Source of the DNA: Metallyticus violacea
Taxonomy: Eukaryota > Arthropoda > Insecta > Mantodea > Metallyticidae
Assembly (NCBI GenBank): GCA_030762175.1
Contig: CM060846.1
Coordinates: 307,368,512-307,432,511, forward strand
DNA: 64,000 nt
Direction: 5' to 3'
Shown here: one piece after another, positions 35,897-48,029 of the stretch
Layout: every line of letters starts with the position of its first letter
How positions within the stretch are numbered: the stretch's first letter is position 1
Program-made: the position numbers and the translations under genes
Notes under the pieces: generated by a model
What the model saw: only the letters and a program-made list of their open reading frames with translations
What the model was told of the DNA's origin: nothing
Database searches by the model: none

Positions 35897-36410
35897 GCAA
35901 CGGTCCAATAACCGACCCTTGAGGTACTCCAACAGAAATGTTGGCTATATTGAAAAATTCACCATTAAAAAATGTCACTTAAAAATGGTTTGACAAATAT
36001 GATTTCATTAGTTCCAGCACTTTACCCTTAATATTGTATTTATTATGCATTTTGGACAAATGTATTATGTGAGATACGCATTAACACTTTAGACAAGCTA
36101 CAGAGTTATGGCAAGGTACTGTCAAATCCAGAAATCACGGACTCAAAGTTGACAATTCTGACCAACAACCGTATGGTGACATAGTAAACAAGTGAGTTTC
36201 AAAATACAAGGTCAACGACCTATTCATTATACTTTCAATTAATTTTGAAAATATAGGAATTATAGATATTGGCCTGCAGTTTTCCTATTTGGTAGGATCG
36301 CTCTTCTTAAATACTACGATCGCTTTTGATATCTAGAAAGTTTGTGATAATGTGCCACTACATATTATCGACTACATCAAAATATGTACTACATTATGGA
36401 TTTAATCATA
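35370..36410 (-). mobile_element. LINE reverse transcriptase relic (CR1/Jockey group)
   Basis: Minus-strand frames follow a non-LTR reverse transcriptase in order. SGTLSQTF-ISKAIVVFKKSDPT and RPISIIPIFSKLIES lie at about 36240-36370. KYNIKGKVLELMKSYLSNHF lies at about 35990-36055, then NIANISVGVPQGSVIGPL at about 35898-35950. Next is a pure TAA tract, then VNCDSILFAQDTT at about 35793-35835, where the catalytic pair is Q-D instead of D-D. Then come RLLFALNHVSDEMFSKV and FLEIILDSH at about 35585-35680, and a thumb-like IRIW, LQKISIRIISSSLSQSL at about 35370-35480. No endonuclease, poly(A) tail or duplication was found. Stops and frame changes show the copy is dead. Clade is by motif impression only. 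Confidence 0.88.
35838..35895. repeat. (TAA)n microsatellite inside the LINE
   Basis: About 19 pure TAA units between the GVPQGS and FAQD motifs of the minus-strand reverse transcriptase, where about 15 codons of an AT-rich LFLIYIND-like linker would be expected. On the coding strand it reads as ATT/TTA codons, giving a poly-Ile open frame. Confidence 0.97.
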
Positions 36411-39400
36411 TAACTATCTAATATGTTATATTAAGAACTTGTAAGTTAAGGGGAGTATGAAAGGCCTATCCTTGTAATGTTAAATTTACCAAATTCAGTT
36501 TCCATTTTCTCAAGGATTATTAAAGCTAACGAAATGAAACCTTTACAGCATACAGAAGCACATAATTGAAATTTGTTTATCTATTTTCACTACCATACCA
36601 TAACTCTGATGGTTTTAAAAGTTATTTTCAATTGATCATTTTATACTATTTCCCCCCAACATTTAATTTTTTTACATTGTTACATTTTGTCCTAGCTCTA
36701 CCATAATAGATCTACAACATAACAATAATATCATGAATAGTGATAAAAGTTTCAAAGTGATAGCTATACAGATTCTGAAAAAAAATTACAGAAAAACTAA
36801 CTTTTTGAGGGAAATAACAGCTAAAACCCTCCAACATTGTAAAACAACAAAGAATGATGTTATAAACACGAACATTGCAATTTTATGAAATACAACCTTT
36901 TCTATCATTCAAGACATGGAACAAAAAAAAATATGATTTTGACTCCCTCCCTTCTCTTTAATACTTCCCTTAAACCATCAAATTGAATATATGTTCCTGA
37001 GGTACAAAAGTCCTTTAAAAATTATTTAATGCTAAGGATGTAAAATTTGACCTTTACAAGATATGCAAGACAAGATTGAAGAAAAAAAACATTTAATTCC
37101 CGTTTTATCGTTGATTTCAATGAAGACTTCTGAGTAATGTTCAGATATTGCATCTTCGCTGTGAAACAGATTACACTACAGATGCTGCAAGACATTCTCC
37201 GCCAAAGAGTTGAACCACTTGAAGTATGCAAGTGTATCGACGGTGCAGGCATTTTTGGGCCTGTTTATGTCAATATTTATACTGAATATTGAAATATTTG
37301 AAACATTCTTTTGGGATTTTGTTTCTTTACAGGCGTTTCTATAAACTCTACTTTATGTTTCGTCATTTTCATTGTAGTTAGTTATTCTATGAATGCATTT
37401 GTAAACTTAAGACATTAATATGTAGTTTCAGTAAGAGGTAAGCCAGTTGGTTGCAAGCAAAGAAGCGAGTGGCTTTACTGTCATTTGGAAAGCACTCAGA
37501 ATCAAGTGCGAGGCATTTCTTGTCATGTCACCACGTGATGCCGCTAAGGAATAAGAGGGATGATGGTCATTAGACTGAAAGGGGGAGTGCGGGAGAGAAA
37601 TGGGCAAGAGTTGTAGCAGCACAAAAAAGTCCTCTCGCCCTTAAAGCTGCCATATGAATCGGAGACATGATTTTAATCGGCGCTGACCGCAATCCAATTA
37701 GTATCTCCATCCTTTCGATTCTTCGGCATTCCAGTCACTTTGTGTACCAACACAAGGATAGTTAACATTTATTGCGCACTCTTATAAGAACAAAAGATAT
37801 ATCTATGCATGCTTGAATGTTTTCATGCTTTCTGATACACAAGGACGTTAATGCGGTGTCGGAAGTGTTTCAAAGCTTTGGCGCTAAAAGCAATAGGATG
37901 TTTCTACATATGACGTGCTAATTATGTAACAATAAAAAGCACTTAAGCACGAAGGTAGGCAACCACTGTATTACTTTTATCTTTTAATATACGATAAAAT
38001 ACTTCAATACATGGACACTGTGAATACGAGTATAGCGTGAATAATTAAAAGCTAAGTTTTAGTGAACGTTTAATAATTTTGCTTGTCATTTTTATAACCC
38101 TAAATTACAATTAAGCTCCTTAATGCTTTTCTAGAACAGCATAATGTAATTACAAACTGTTTTACACCAGTATAAATGAGCTGTCAAAGAAGTTCAAACT
38201 AGCTTTGAGACATTTTTTATTTTCATCGTTCATATTTCCTTACCTCTACCCTAAATTTAATTTGACATTAAATCGATGGATTGTTGCGGAAAAGCTTCTG
38301 GGCATAGAATATGAAAAGCGTGATAAAATGGAAACAACTTCAGTATAATAGTTTTAAGTTATATTACGTCTATACGCTCAGTCCAACCATTTACCAGCTG
38401 ATCAATAATGCCGGAATCTGTGAGGTGGACGAACGACCATTGCACGCGCGGCTAGCAGATAGTGGACTGGAACGCACGGTATTTTTCTTTGATATCGTAT
38501 ATGTTTCTACATTAATCTTTGAAATCTTTGAGGAATATCCTCCATAAACTCTACTATACAATGTCTGATCGTTATAATTAAGTTATATTCTTTAGTTTCA
38601 TTGTCCAGGCAAGTTAACTCAATTTTAAAAATGACCTGATTCAACAACATGGCGTTAGAGTGTCATTTATAGATACTGAGAACGGAATAGTTTTTGCTCT
38701 CTTGATATTTCAAAACATATAACTATTCTTTCATTTTGTATCTTTGGAATTCATTTAAACCTCGGTATGGACGATGAGGCATTAGTGGCACTCCTATCAG
38801 GTAACCCAGAGGTAAGGAGATCAAATTATTACCATTCACCCTTTTCCAAGAGTTAATTGAGCAATTTTTTAAAAAAAATTTGGCTGCACATCAATCTTTT
38901 TATTAAAATTGATCTATAATTGATTAATTGATAACTTTCTTTTAAACGAGTATAACTACACATCTTTTACGCTATTTTGCGGAAATTTCCAACTGTTTGA
39001 CGAAAATTATACAATATTAACATTTTAAAACACGCACCGAAGCATATTTTGCTAACTTTGCTATAGATATTGGCTTACAAAAATAACAAGGCAATAATGT
39101 GCATACATAACCTGGAATTTTGACAATACAATGTAATTTCCAAATACTTTTATAAGCATTAAAGATGCTATTCTCTTATAATTAAATTAATTTTAGAATT
39201 AAAACTTACCACTTAGAAACTCCTTAAGAAATAATTAACTTATAAGCCAATTTGATTATTATTTATTAACACTTCTTTCCATGATAATGAAATTTGAAAG
39301 AATATTGGAGTGTAACACGCTAGGAGAGGCAGTGCCGATAATCTTCTTAAGCAGGGTAGTGTTCCAGAGGCATTGGCTTTTAGAAGCACACGGAAGCTCG

Positions 39401-39765
39401 ACCACGAAACCTCCTGCAGCCAAAACCACAGCAACCCTTCGCCAAACGCTTCCTATGGAAAGTGGTTTGGCAACCCAAAGATGGTGGTTTGAGCCAGAAG
39501 AATGTGGGAATATAACTGAACCAACACCAGGCTGAAACGCCTTTCTATATGGATACTATAGCATTCATTTCTATAGTATAGTAGAAACTTGCAGAATTTT
39601 AACAACAAATTGCTGCAATGACGATTCTGCGATTTTGATTTTCAATCTGAATGAAATAAATGCGCTAGTAATTTCTTTCACTTAAAAGTAGAGGATCTTG
39701 TTTAATAAAGAAATTATTCGTTTTCAAGTCCTGGTAATGATAGTACCACTGCAGAAATGCAGAAT
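36411..39765. other. Unannotated AT-rich DNA
   Basis: No gene was recognised. Open frames at 37022-37252 (-), 37428-37622 (-), 38311-38547 (+) and 39240-39535 (both strands) show no known domain. No LINE endonuclease could be seen upstream of the reverse transcriptase on the minus strand. Confidence 0.45.
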
Positions 39766-40140
39766 ACGAGATGCTATGGAAAAGTTCCCCGACTGATTGT
39801 GCTACCCAACTTTGAACGTCATTTCCGAAATAGCCTTCTTGAGCAGCAATACACCGGCGCAGCGTTTCTGCCACTTTTGGAATGCTGCCTCCAAAATGAG
39901 TTTTTGTTTGTAAGTGAGTGCAGAAACTTCTGCAATTCACATTGTATCTCGTCAACGATGTTGAAATTACGGAGATTAAAATTATGGAAGAAGTACAACC
40001 TTGTGATCTTAAGTGCAGAACAGGTTTTACATCTAGATTCAAAATAATTTAACAATGGAGAACCCAACCTTCTTGGACAAGGCTTGAGTGATTGCGTTTT
40101 CAGGTAGACGTAAATTCGCAACCGTATGGGCGCTCTGAAA
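39766..40140 (-). mobile_element. Mariner 3' end with terminal repeat
   Basis: The left edge reads tacgagatgctatggaaaag and then ttccccgactg (39765-39795). This is the terminal-repeat style of a common insect mariner group, beginning at a TA site. On the minus strand, further in, two frames give the transposase C-terminus: FNIVDEIQCELQKFLHSLTN at about 39935-39995, then AFQKWQKRC and RRCIAAQEGYFGNDVQ at about 39810-39880. One frame change separates the two halves. The catalytic core is not present, so this is a 3' remnant or the end of an internally deleted copy. Confidence 0.82.
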
Positions 40141-40445
40141 AGTCTCACTCCTGCAGTACCCTTCCACGATGAGTAATTTAACGCATTGAACGCAGTAAAT
40201 GGTAAAAGAATATATTTTTATTATTATTAAAAAAATTCAATATGTGATATTGTCAATGAATTTGTACCTCCTTTCTTTTAACAAGGAGCGGAATATAATC
40301 GCACCTTCATCGATCGATATCTCTTATAATGCTTATAATGGTGCCACATGGAAATAGCTTTCGGCATGAGTTCATGCCCAATGATGTGCAAACAGATCCA
40401 TCTTTGACCTCATGTTAAAGCATTATGTTGCAAAAGTTCTTTTTT
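40141..40445. other. Unannotated AT-rich DNA
   Basis: I see nothing recognisable between the mariner remnant and the SINE. Confidence 0.5.
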
Positions 40446-40458
40446 TCCGTCAGCATTT

Positions 40459-40741
40459 ACCGCCACGGGTGGCCGAGGTCGTTAAGGCACGGACTAGTGA
40501 GCGGGAGGTCTGCGGTTCGAATCCCGCCAGGACCGTCCTCCCTGACTGGGGTTTTTTCCAGGTTTTCCTCAGTCTTCATAACTGGCAAATGCCGGGGAGG
40601 TACCTAAACTTAGGCCTGGAACGCTTCCTTCCTTAAAAAAAAAAATATCCTTTCCCAATTTATCATTTCATCTCATGTATCATCAGTGTCCACCGTCTGT
40701 GGTGCCTCAGTAGTAAAAACGGGCGTTAAACACTACTCTAC
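40459..40741 (+). mobile_element. SINE-A copy with perfect target duplication
   Basis: The best preserved SINE-A. The head is ACCGCCACGGGTGGCCGAGG, TCGTTAAGGCACGGACT, with B box GCGGTTCGAATCCCGCC. The middle has CTGGGGTTTTTTCCAGG, AATGCCGGGGAGGTACC and TTAGGCCTGGAACGCTTCC. The 3' end is TGTGGTGCCTCAGTAGTAAA, then AACGGGCGTTAAACACTACT. Identical 13-base duplications (tccgtcagcattt) lie at 40446-40458 and 40742-40754. Open frames at 40412-40636 and 40425-40607 are readings of the SINE and not genes. Confidence 0.97.
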
Positions 40742-40754
40742 TCCGTCAGCATTT

Positions 40755-41825
40755 GTTTGGATGGAAGCTTGAATTGCAGCACAAGAACCTGCGAGATAGT
40801 CTTAATACAGATTGGAAATATCGACGTGGGCTTGTTTCGAACAATGTTTTCTGTATTAGCTGCTCAACTATTTTCGATCATATTGACCCAGTGCATAATT
40901 GTTTTATTGAGAAAGAATCGCAGCGTATCTTGGCACATTGAAATAAGTGCAGTCACAACAGACTTATAAGAAATGAACAGTTGCAGCACGATGTGGCACT
41001 GACCAGCGTTCCATCCCTAAGCTCATAGCCAAGAGTCAGGCTTCGTTTTTCATCATGTGGTAGTTGGCCCCGCGCCATTCTATACATTTTTAATTTTTCA
41101 TCAACATTTTCAGTGCATTCGGTGCTCTGTGGAAGGAAACTACATGGGAAACAAGTCAAGACTTGCAACTATTTTCTTGTTCAGAAAGTTCTATGGGTAG
41201 TGTTCCCTGAGTGACAAGAAAAATAAAATTACTACAGTTCTTTGCGTTTGACGAATGCTCTGTTCTAGAAGTGGCTAAGAAAAAACCCTACAATTCTTCA
41301 GTTGACCATTTTCTGAGCACATAGTGTTGAGCTTGAGTTCCATAGCACACCCATAGCTCTCGAATCCTTTAATGAAGATACCTTTAAGCACGAATAAAGA
41401 ACTAGTTCTAATAATCAAGACTGCAGAACCGATACCTTATTTTTGCACAGCCGGAGCTTTTCCTCAACTATTTCTACAGATTTCAAGATCTCAGACTCAA
41501 AATATCAACATCTGCAGAAAATTTCAGGGGTAAAGTTCAACATCTACGTTTACTCACGATGAGAAGAGATATTGGTTTATAACGTAATGGTGAAGATATC
41601 GTTTTCCACATTTTTAATCAGAGGAAAGAAGACAAAAGAGAAATTATACCAAAGGGTCTGCTTATATTCAAGTGAACAAACCTTAAATGTCCATTTTCCC
41701 ATTAAAATAACAGTAATAAAACTTTACAGTCGGGTCTAATATCTATTTTATTTCATTCATTACTATAAGCATGGTAGACTTACACCACGTATACTAGTAG
41801 ACGAATTATCTATTCCAAAAATGAA
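40755..41825. other. Unannotated DNA
   Basis: No gene was recognised. Short overlapping open frames at 40753-41168 have no known domain. Confidence 0.45.
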
Positions 41826-41829
41826 AATA

Positions 41830-43317
41830 CAGCCAGTGAAAAAAAGAACATCACAGAACATGTAGCAGGTGACATGACCAAACGACTGCTTTAGTTTCAA
41901 AACGGGGACTGAGTAATGAAACCGTCATTAGAATGAAGACCGACCTAACATTTGAATTACTCAAGTGGTAGAAAGCAGAACGTCATAATTTAAGCAATGC
42001 AAGTGTAAAGACACTTTAACTTTTTCTAATATTTTTACAGATGTAAATGTAAGTAGGGTTGTCACATTTCACCTTAAATTCGACCTGAAGATGTGGCTAG
42101 AGCTGTAGCCCTAAACGATGATGGACACAATGTACGTTACATTGCAAATGTAATGAATATGGCTGAAAGCACAGTGCACGATGCCCTAAAACGGTTTAGA
42201 GAGACCTTAAAATACACCAGAAGACCAGGTTAGGGTTGTCCGACAGCTACAAATCAAAGTGAGGACAGGTACATGGTGTTGACCGTTTTTAGGGAGCGCA
42301 ATTTGCCAGCTATGATTATAGTTCAGCAATTTGTTAACATGGAATGGACGCCAGATTTTAGCCAAAGGCAATAGAAGGCTGAAAGCAAGTGGACTGATAT
42401 CAAGTATACCGGCAACAGGTCTCAGTTTGCTTAGAATGCATCGAGTCAAAAGATTGCTTTTTGCAAATTACCATAGGGATTGGAGAAATGAACAGTAGAG
42501 CTGTGTTCTGTTTACAGACGAGTCCTCCTGTTTCAATGTGGCTTTGTTGATGGACACGAAAGAGTTTGGAGAAGAAGGGGAGAACGATTTGAACAATGCT
42601 GCATTTCCGAAAAGTTACCATTTGGAGGTCATGGAGGGATGGTTTGGGCTGGAGTGTCAATGGATGCTCATACCGAGTAGAAAATGGAGGTCTAACAGCT
42701 GATAGATACATAAATGAATATTTGGCTAATCATGTACCATTTGGCCCACTTAACAGGCGACAATTTCCTTTTATTGCACGACATTGCTCGCCCGAGTATT
42801 GCACACGTGATTAGAGAATATCTCTAAGAAGTGGGAATCCATGATTTACCATGGGCAGCAAGGAGTCCCGACATGAATCCGCCTGAACACGTGTGGAACA
42901 CGCTGGAACGGCGTGTTAAGACAAGACTCTCGCGCCAGAAACTTTACAGGAGTTGAGAGCACTTCTTGAAGAATGGGAGCATATTCCTCAAGAAGTCATA
43001 GCTAACCTGATCGAAAGCATGCCAAAACGTGTAAATACAGTTATTCAAGCCAGAGATGGATAAGGTCCGTTACTAAAATGCTTTAATCACCGAAAAATGT
43101 ACTCACAGTTAAAACAAAACTTATTATTGTTTTACATTTTTCGTAACTTTTCTAAACTGAATTAAGTCTTTGTTTCTATTGTTGTAATTTAATGTGCTTA
43201 ATAAAACATTATTTTGTTTAAATGTGTAACCATTTCAAAATAATTAAGAATCAAATATAAAAATTAAGAACAAAATATATTCAAATATAAAAGTATCCTT
43301 TTTCCCTCAATGTGGTG
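41830..43317 (+). mobile_element. Tc1-like DD34E transposon, dead full-span copy
   Basis: Putative inverted ends are CAGCCAGTGAAAAAAAG (from 41830, preceded by TA at 41828-41829) and TTTTTCCCTCAATGTGGTG (to 43317); they match imperfectly. The coding relic runs at about 42080-43065. A helix-turn-helix, ALNDDGHNVRYIANVMNMAE and STVHDALKRFRET, lies at about 42107-42210, then TRRPG. VLFTDESSCFN at about 42507 keeps the first Asp. RVWRRRGERFEQCCISEK and LPFGGHGGMVWAGVSMDAHT lie at about 42562-42675. GDNFLLLHDIARP at about 42758 keeps the second Asp, and ARSPDMNPPEHVWN at about 42860 keeps the Glu 34 residues later. Several stops and at least one frameshift (after the first Asp) make it inactive. 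Confidence 0.92.
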
Positions 43318-43319
43318 AA

Positions 43320-44495
43320 AGAATGATAATTGCATCGATTGAGCAAATGCTGCTTTTTTATGTTAGGATATGCACGGGGGCCTAAAGAATGTCAATAAAG
43401 GAAGCGCCTCTAACCGCACAGATTTGCTATGCAGTGAAAACGCAAACTTGAACAGCAAAAAGCGTAGAGAGATGGATAGGGCTGTGAGTGACAAAACAGG
43501 AGGATGACAATTTAAGCCAGAGGGCACGGGGGTGCCGTAAAACATGGTGAATACTTGAGACAAGTTAGCCATCTCAAGTTGGCGTGACCTGCTCACTCAC
43601 ATCTTGCCTCTCTGCAGCTGCTGCAACCAAGAAACACTTGTCTCAAACCCCAGCTCACTTCTCTCCCCCCGAACACAAGTTAGCAGCCCACCCCAACCAC
43701 CGACTTAAACCCTTTTCATTTTCCCCCTTAAGAAAGGGATGACGTTCTTGCATGAAACACACATTTTAAATATTCTTCTTAATGTACCGCAGAGCTGGGA
43801 AAGGATTGCTTGTCGATAAATAAGCTGTAAAAGTGAAGAAAGCTTTCTTTGTAGATAGTTAATTCCCCAGCTCATTTGATTGAACGTATTAGCTCAAGCC
43901 TATTTGGTTGGTTACTCGCTTTTTCTTGTTCATCGTTGCGTTAACGAACTACAAGGTTAACAGAGGGCGGGAAATAACAATATAAAACGAAATCTTGTGG
44001 ATGTAACCCTCTAGAAACAGCGATAAAATTAATTTGTAGTGTCAAATAACTCAATACGACATCTTCTTGTAGGTCGTAACTCAAAGAAACAAATAAAAAT
44101 TCGGAAGCCAATCCGAGTCAAAAGTGTCATCCCTCTGACTTGCGCATGTAAGTAAAGAATGTATCTTAAAAATTTCAGTTACTCTCGTGTTCTAATGCCC
44201 TTTAATTGTCGAGATTAGTTATCAATATCAAATACTTTTCATTCACTGGCAAACAATTATATTTCAAACTGCACAAATTTTCAACTGAGTGCAATGATAT
44301 CTCATGTCAATTCAATTTTATCGCCAATATTAAAGTTGCGCGCCGATGTCCTAGTCGCACTCCACCGACATAAGATTGGCGAGAAGCAGTTGATAAAATG
44401 ATCGGCGAGGGAAACCGGGGCGCACAAGCCAGTCATGGGGATGCAACGCATGCCACCTGAGTGGAAAACTAGCAATCTATCATTCGACTTCAACG
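43320..44495. other. Unannotated DNA
   Basis: No gene was recognised. A balanced, C-rich stretch lies near 43.65-43.73 kb. Confidence 0.45.
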
Positions 44496-44507
44496 TGCTT
44501 GATTTGA

Positions 44508-44755
44508 TTGATTGATTGATTTATGGACGCTCTTTAACATCTCAGGTCATCAGCGTCCCATTCAACCCAGGGCGTGAAACGGCCGACAAATTTTGCTCAG
44601 AGGCCTCTCATTCAGGCTTGAGGTTCTTTTTCGTGCCGTAAATGTACGACACGGAACCCACGGCTTTACTTCCCTTCCGAAGAAAGCCATACTTAGGATT
44701 TTTACGCCCGAAAAATCCATCGGTCCTGGCCGGGTTCGAACCCGCGTACTTGGGT
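44508..44755 (-). mobile_element. SINE-B copy with perfect target duplication
   Basis: Minus-strand SINE-B. The (TTGA)n-TTTATGGACGCTC tail is on the left, the body is well preserved, and the B box (reverse of GGGTTCGAACCCGCG) is at about 44733-44746. Identical 12-base duplications (tgcttgatttga) flank it at 44496-44507 and 44756-44767. Like the copy at 25.3 kb, it stops at AACCCAAG just 5' of the B box and lacks the A box. Open frames at 44562-44889 are readings of this SINE. Confidence 0.95.
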
Positions 44756-44940
44756 TGCTTGATTTGAATTTGACGAAGTCGTTTGAAGAAATTGGAGCTT
44801 GTGTCGAACAACTGAGCTGCTTGCGGGTGGAAGAAAACTGATGGATGATACAAGCATAGGATAACTTGATATCGTATATCATTGATCACTCTTATGACCT
44901 GTAACCATGTGCAAAATTCTATGTACCCATCACCATTTGT

Positions 44941-45160
44941 ACCGCCAGGATAGCCGAGGTCCTTGAGGCAGGGACTCCTGAGGTTTCTTTCAGGTTTTCC
45001 TCAGTGGTTATGAATGGCAAATGCCGGAGGTACCCTAAACTTTTCCATTTTGAAAAATAAATCCGTTCCTAATTATCATTTTATCTTGCTTATCATAAAT
45101 GTCCACCACCTGGACCGTCTGTGAGGCCTCAGAAGTAAACCGGACGTTAAACACTATACA
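44941..45160 (+). mobile_element. SINE-A copy, internally deleted
   Basis: The head ACCGCCAGGATAGCCGAGGT passes directly into GAGGTTTCTTTCAGGTTTTC, so the B box and about 50 bases are missing. The rest follows the SINE-A body, ending GAGGCCTCAGAAGTAAACCG, GACGTTAAACACTA. No clear duplication was found. Confidence 0.9.
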
Positions 45161-45164
45161 AAAT

Positions 45165-47050
45165 TTCAAAATTCATGGATTGGTTAACGGTTCTCAATAA
45201 AACACAATGGGCACCTACTCTATAAAATGTTGTCCTCTATTATGAGCCAATATTCCTAAAGATTTAGTTGGGTTATCTGGACTCTCGATCACATGTCTAA
45301 TATTGAAGTCTGGACTAGGAGATATATCTCCGACCTATCTTTAAGAATCCGTTTCTTGCAACATACTAATAAAATTTTTGGGAATACACTATGTTATAAA
45401 GCTAGTTAATAATGCATACATTTACTAAAGAGCTAGCGGCCAGCTATGCACAAAATAATTCAAAAACTTGTTACTGGCACTTCTTGTCCCTGAAAACAAT
45501 TACATTTCTTTCCTGTCAAAGTGTGTACGATTTAATATAAAAACAGTCCGCTATTTAGAATTATCTATTAGGGTTACTTTCAACAGAATACAACTGAATT
45601 ATTCTTTTGTTCCTAAATACCATTACTCCTAATTCGAACATTATTCCTGAACTGCTTATCATTTCCATATCCGCTGAAAGCGCATGTGCGACCAACATTT
45701 TAGGATACTGATTGCAAATAAACTACATTAGCGTTTGTATCCCAGGGTGATAAGCTTTGTGGTCGGGGTTTTCTGCACCCCATTAATTAATGTGTTTACA
45801 CGCCTAGATAAGTTTCCAGAAGGATAAGTCCCTATGGACTCTTAAGCGCCAATCTTTCTTGGGAAGTAGATAAAATTCAAACGGTGGAAGTGAAGTTGTA
45901 CGTTATCAATACCGAACGAGACTTTTTCTTTCATTGTAACATCCGTATCGATGGAGATAAAGTGGAAAATGATCAACAGAGATGTGACCATTACCGAGTA
46001 CTTCTCCCCTAGGGCTGGATAAAATAACAGTCATACACATAACCTGCACTTCCCCTTCCAAGACGATAGAAATGGAAAGATGAAGACTGTGGCAAATAGT
46101 TCGATCGCAAGCTAGGAGCTAAGTGACGCAAATATCCCGTGCAGACATCCATCTCTCCCTTACTATCGTTACCAGGATCCTATATGTGAGTCCTGGGAAA
46201 GCAAGAGAGGGGTGGGGTGGGTAGGGAGGGAGGGAAGGGCACGGCGTGTGGCTATCATTAGGAATATTACAACAGGGGAAAACTAACTCTCATCCACACC
46301 AGCTGGTTCCACCCTACTTGAAGCAGAGCCGGGCCGGGCCGAGCGGGATGCCTGCCTGCCAGGGGTAATTTGCTGTGCCGCTCAGCACACCATAGGCATC
46401 ATTAGCAGGATTGACATCTCCAATGTATGGGAGGCTGCAACCAGCCACCCCCTAACACTACACTACGAGATGGAGTCAAAGTACTGGACACGCAACTTAG
46501 AAGATAATGGAATCCTTTCCAGTAATTGCATACTTCATTTCGTTACCGCTCCGCTGCGATAATTATGCGACGGAGATCACAAGGTTATTTTCTGACAGGG
46601 AGATTAAATAAAATATTTAAATATGTTTACCATTAGCAGAAAATACCTGTGGTTCTTGGGCATATGTTGTGGATCTACAAGTATCAATTCGATTATTTTT
46701 ATATACTCACACAATTTGATAGCTTAAAGTCCATTACCACTTCTCTTGCATTATTCCAGTTAACAACAGAAGGAATAAAAATATAAACTTTTATAATTAA
46801 TAAGAAACATAATATAAGACATTTATTTGATATAAATACAATGAAATAGAGAAGAAAATATAAAATATTATTATTAAACTAATTCAAAAGAAATTATAAA
46901 AGGAAACGGATATTGTGCTTATTTAAAAATTATGTTTATTAATTTATCCTATTAATATTCTATGTTGAATACTTATGTTGCACTAATAAATGACATATAT
47001 TGCTCAGAGATCAGCGCTATCTGGACCATGGAAAAATTTTATATGTACCG
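45165..47050. other. Unannotated DNA
   Basis: No gene was recognised. A GC-rich stretch with G-runs and the string gccgggccgggccgagcggg lies near 46.2-46.45 kb. Confidence 0.45.
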
Positions 47051-47055
47051 AGTAG

Positions 47056-47111
47056 CCTGAAAAGATTGGAATGCAATCACTTTCCTGAAAAGATTGGAAT
47101 ACAATCACTTT
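47056..47111. repeat. 28-base direct tandem duplication
   Basis: cctgaaaagattggaatgca then atcacttt at 47056-47083 is repeated at 47084-47111 with one difference. This is a simple local duplication. Confidence 0.97.
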
Positions 47112-47144
47112 ACCGTAATAATACTTAATTTATTTCATTCAATA

Positions 47145-47390
47145 TGTTCTGCCCCAGGACAGGTTCTTACTAGCGTCATGTTGTTCAGATAGATACTGTG
47201 GTAGCTTCCCGTTGCTTTCCGCAATGATGACTGTGCAACGACGGAATGAATAGCAGGGGAAACCAAAGTACCCGGAGAAAATCATTCCAGGCGCCACTAC
47301 GTCCACCACAAATCCCACTTACGGCCGCTGGGATCGAATCCGTATCGCCTCGGTAGGAGAACAGCCATGGCGACGCCTATAATACACCAA
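47145..47390 (-). mobile_element. Probable SINE-D copy
   Basis: On the minus strand, a tRNA-like head (CATGGCTGTTCTCC, GGCGATACGGATTCGATCCC with a B box at about 47331-47343) precedes a body with CTCCGGGTACTTTGGTTTCCCC, TGCTATTCATTCCGTCG and GGAAGCAACGGGAAGCTACC-like text. The GGTTTCCCCTG string is shared with SINE-C. It is the only copy in this window, so the family assignment rests on the head plus that motif. Confidence 0.5.
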
Positions 47391-47394
47391 GAAC

Positions 47395-47790
47395 ATTTCT
47401 TTACAGAGGTTAGACTCAATTTGAAAGTGATATATTGGCACGAAATTTAATGTCGTAACGTAACAATATTAAATGTATTTTTGTTACTTTACTAAGAAAC
47501 AGACCACCTCCATGGATGGATGGTTTTGAACGAAGGAGCTTTCGGTACTAGAACCTGCTCACGGCTGGCCCTTTATGCATACACTTTCGATTGGAGCACT
47601 CCGGGAGGAAGGGGTGCGGTAGTGTGCAGTTGATTTAGTTGAACTATAGGATATAGAAAGAGATAGCTCTATATTCCTTACGGCAGTATGGCAATTCTTA
47701 ACTGCCAAATCTGAAAAACATAAAAAAACGCCTCTTCGATTCCAATACCGGCTTTTAACAATACGAAAGCCAGCGAAATAAGCAGTGCTA

Positions 47791-47843
<53 letters not shown>

Positions 47844-48025
47844 CACTGCCAAAAGGTGCAACTGGTCACAACACGTATTACAAGTACAATTGCCACTGAG
47901 AAATTATGTATTGCAAGACGACTGTGAAATGCTTCTCAGCCTCTTTGACCGTCATTAGCCCATCCTCCTCCTAGAGAGCTCAAGTAGCAGCAAAATGGTC
48001 AAATTTCAACTTAAACCAAACGGAG
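47395..48025. other. Unannotated DNA with AT microsatellite
   Basis: No gene was recognised. The open frame at 47559-47861 (-) reads through the AT microsatellite and has no domain. Confidence 0.5.
47793..47842. repeat. (AT)n microsatellite
   Basis: About 25 uninterrupted AT units. Confidence 0.97.
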
Positions 48026-48029
48026 TATA

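Noticed and set aside
36290..36370. Plus-strand AFDI and DNVPLHIIDYI reading suggesting a second, inverted reverse transcriptase
   Set aside because: Only a few residues match, and the minus strand is continuously explained by the LINE in the same bases.
40412..40636. Open frames across the SINE-A copy (also 34415-34600) that could be annotated as small proteins
   Set aside because: They are translations of a tRNA-derived SINE; the same peptides would arise at every copy. Not genes.
44562..44889. Three overlapping open frames (also 61764-62124)
   Set aside because: They read through SINE-B, in part on the strand opposite to its transcription. No protein family is involved.
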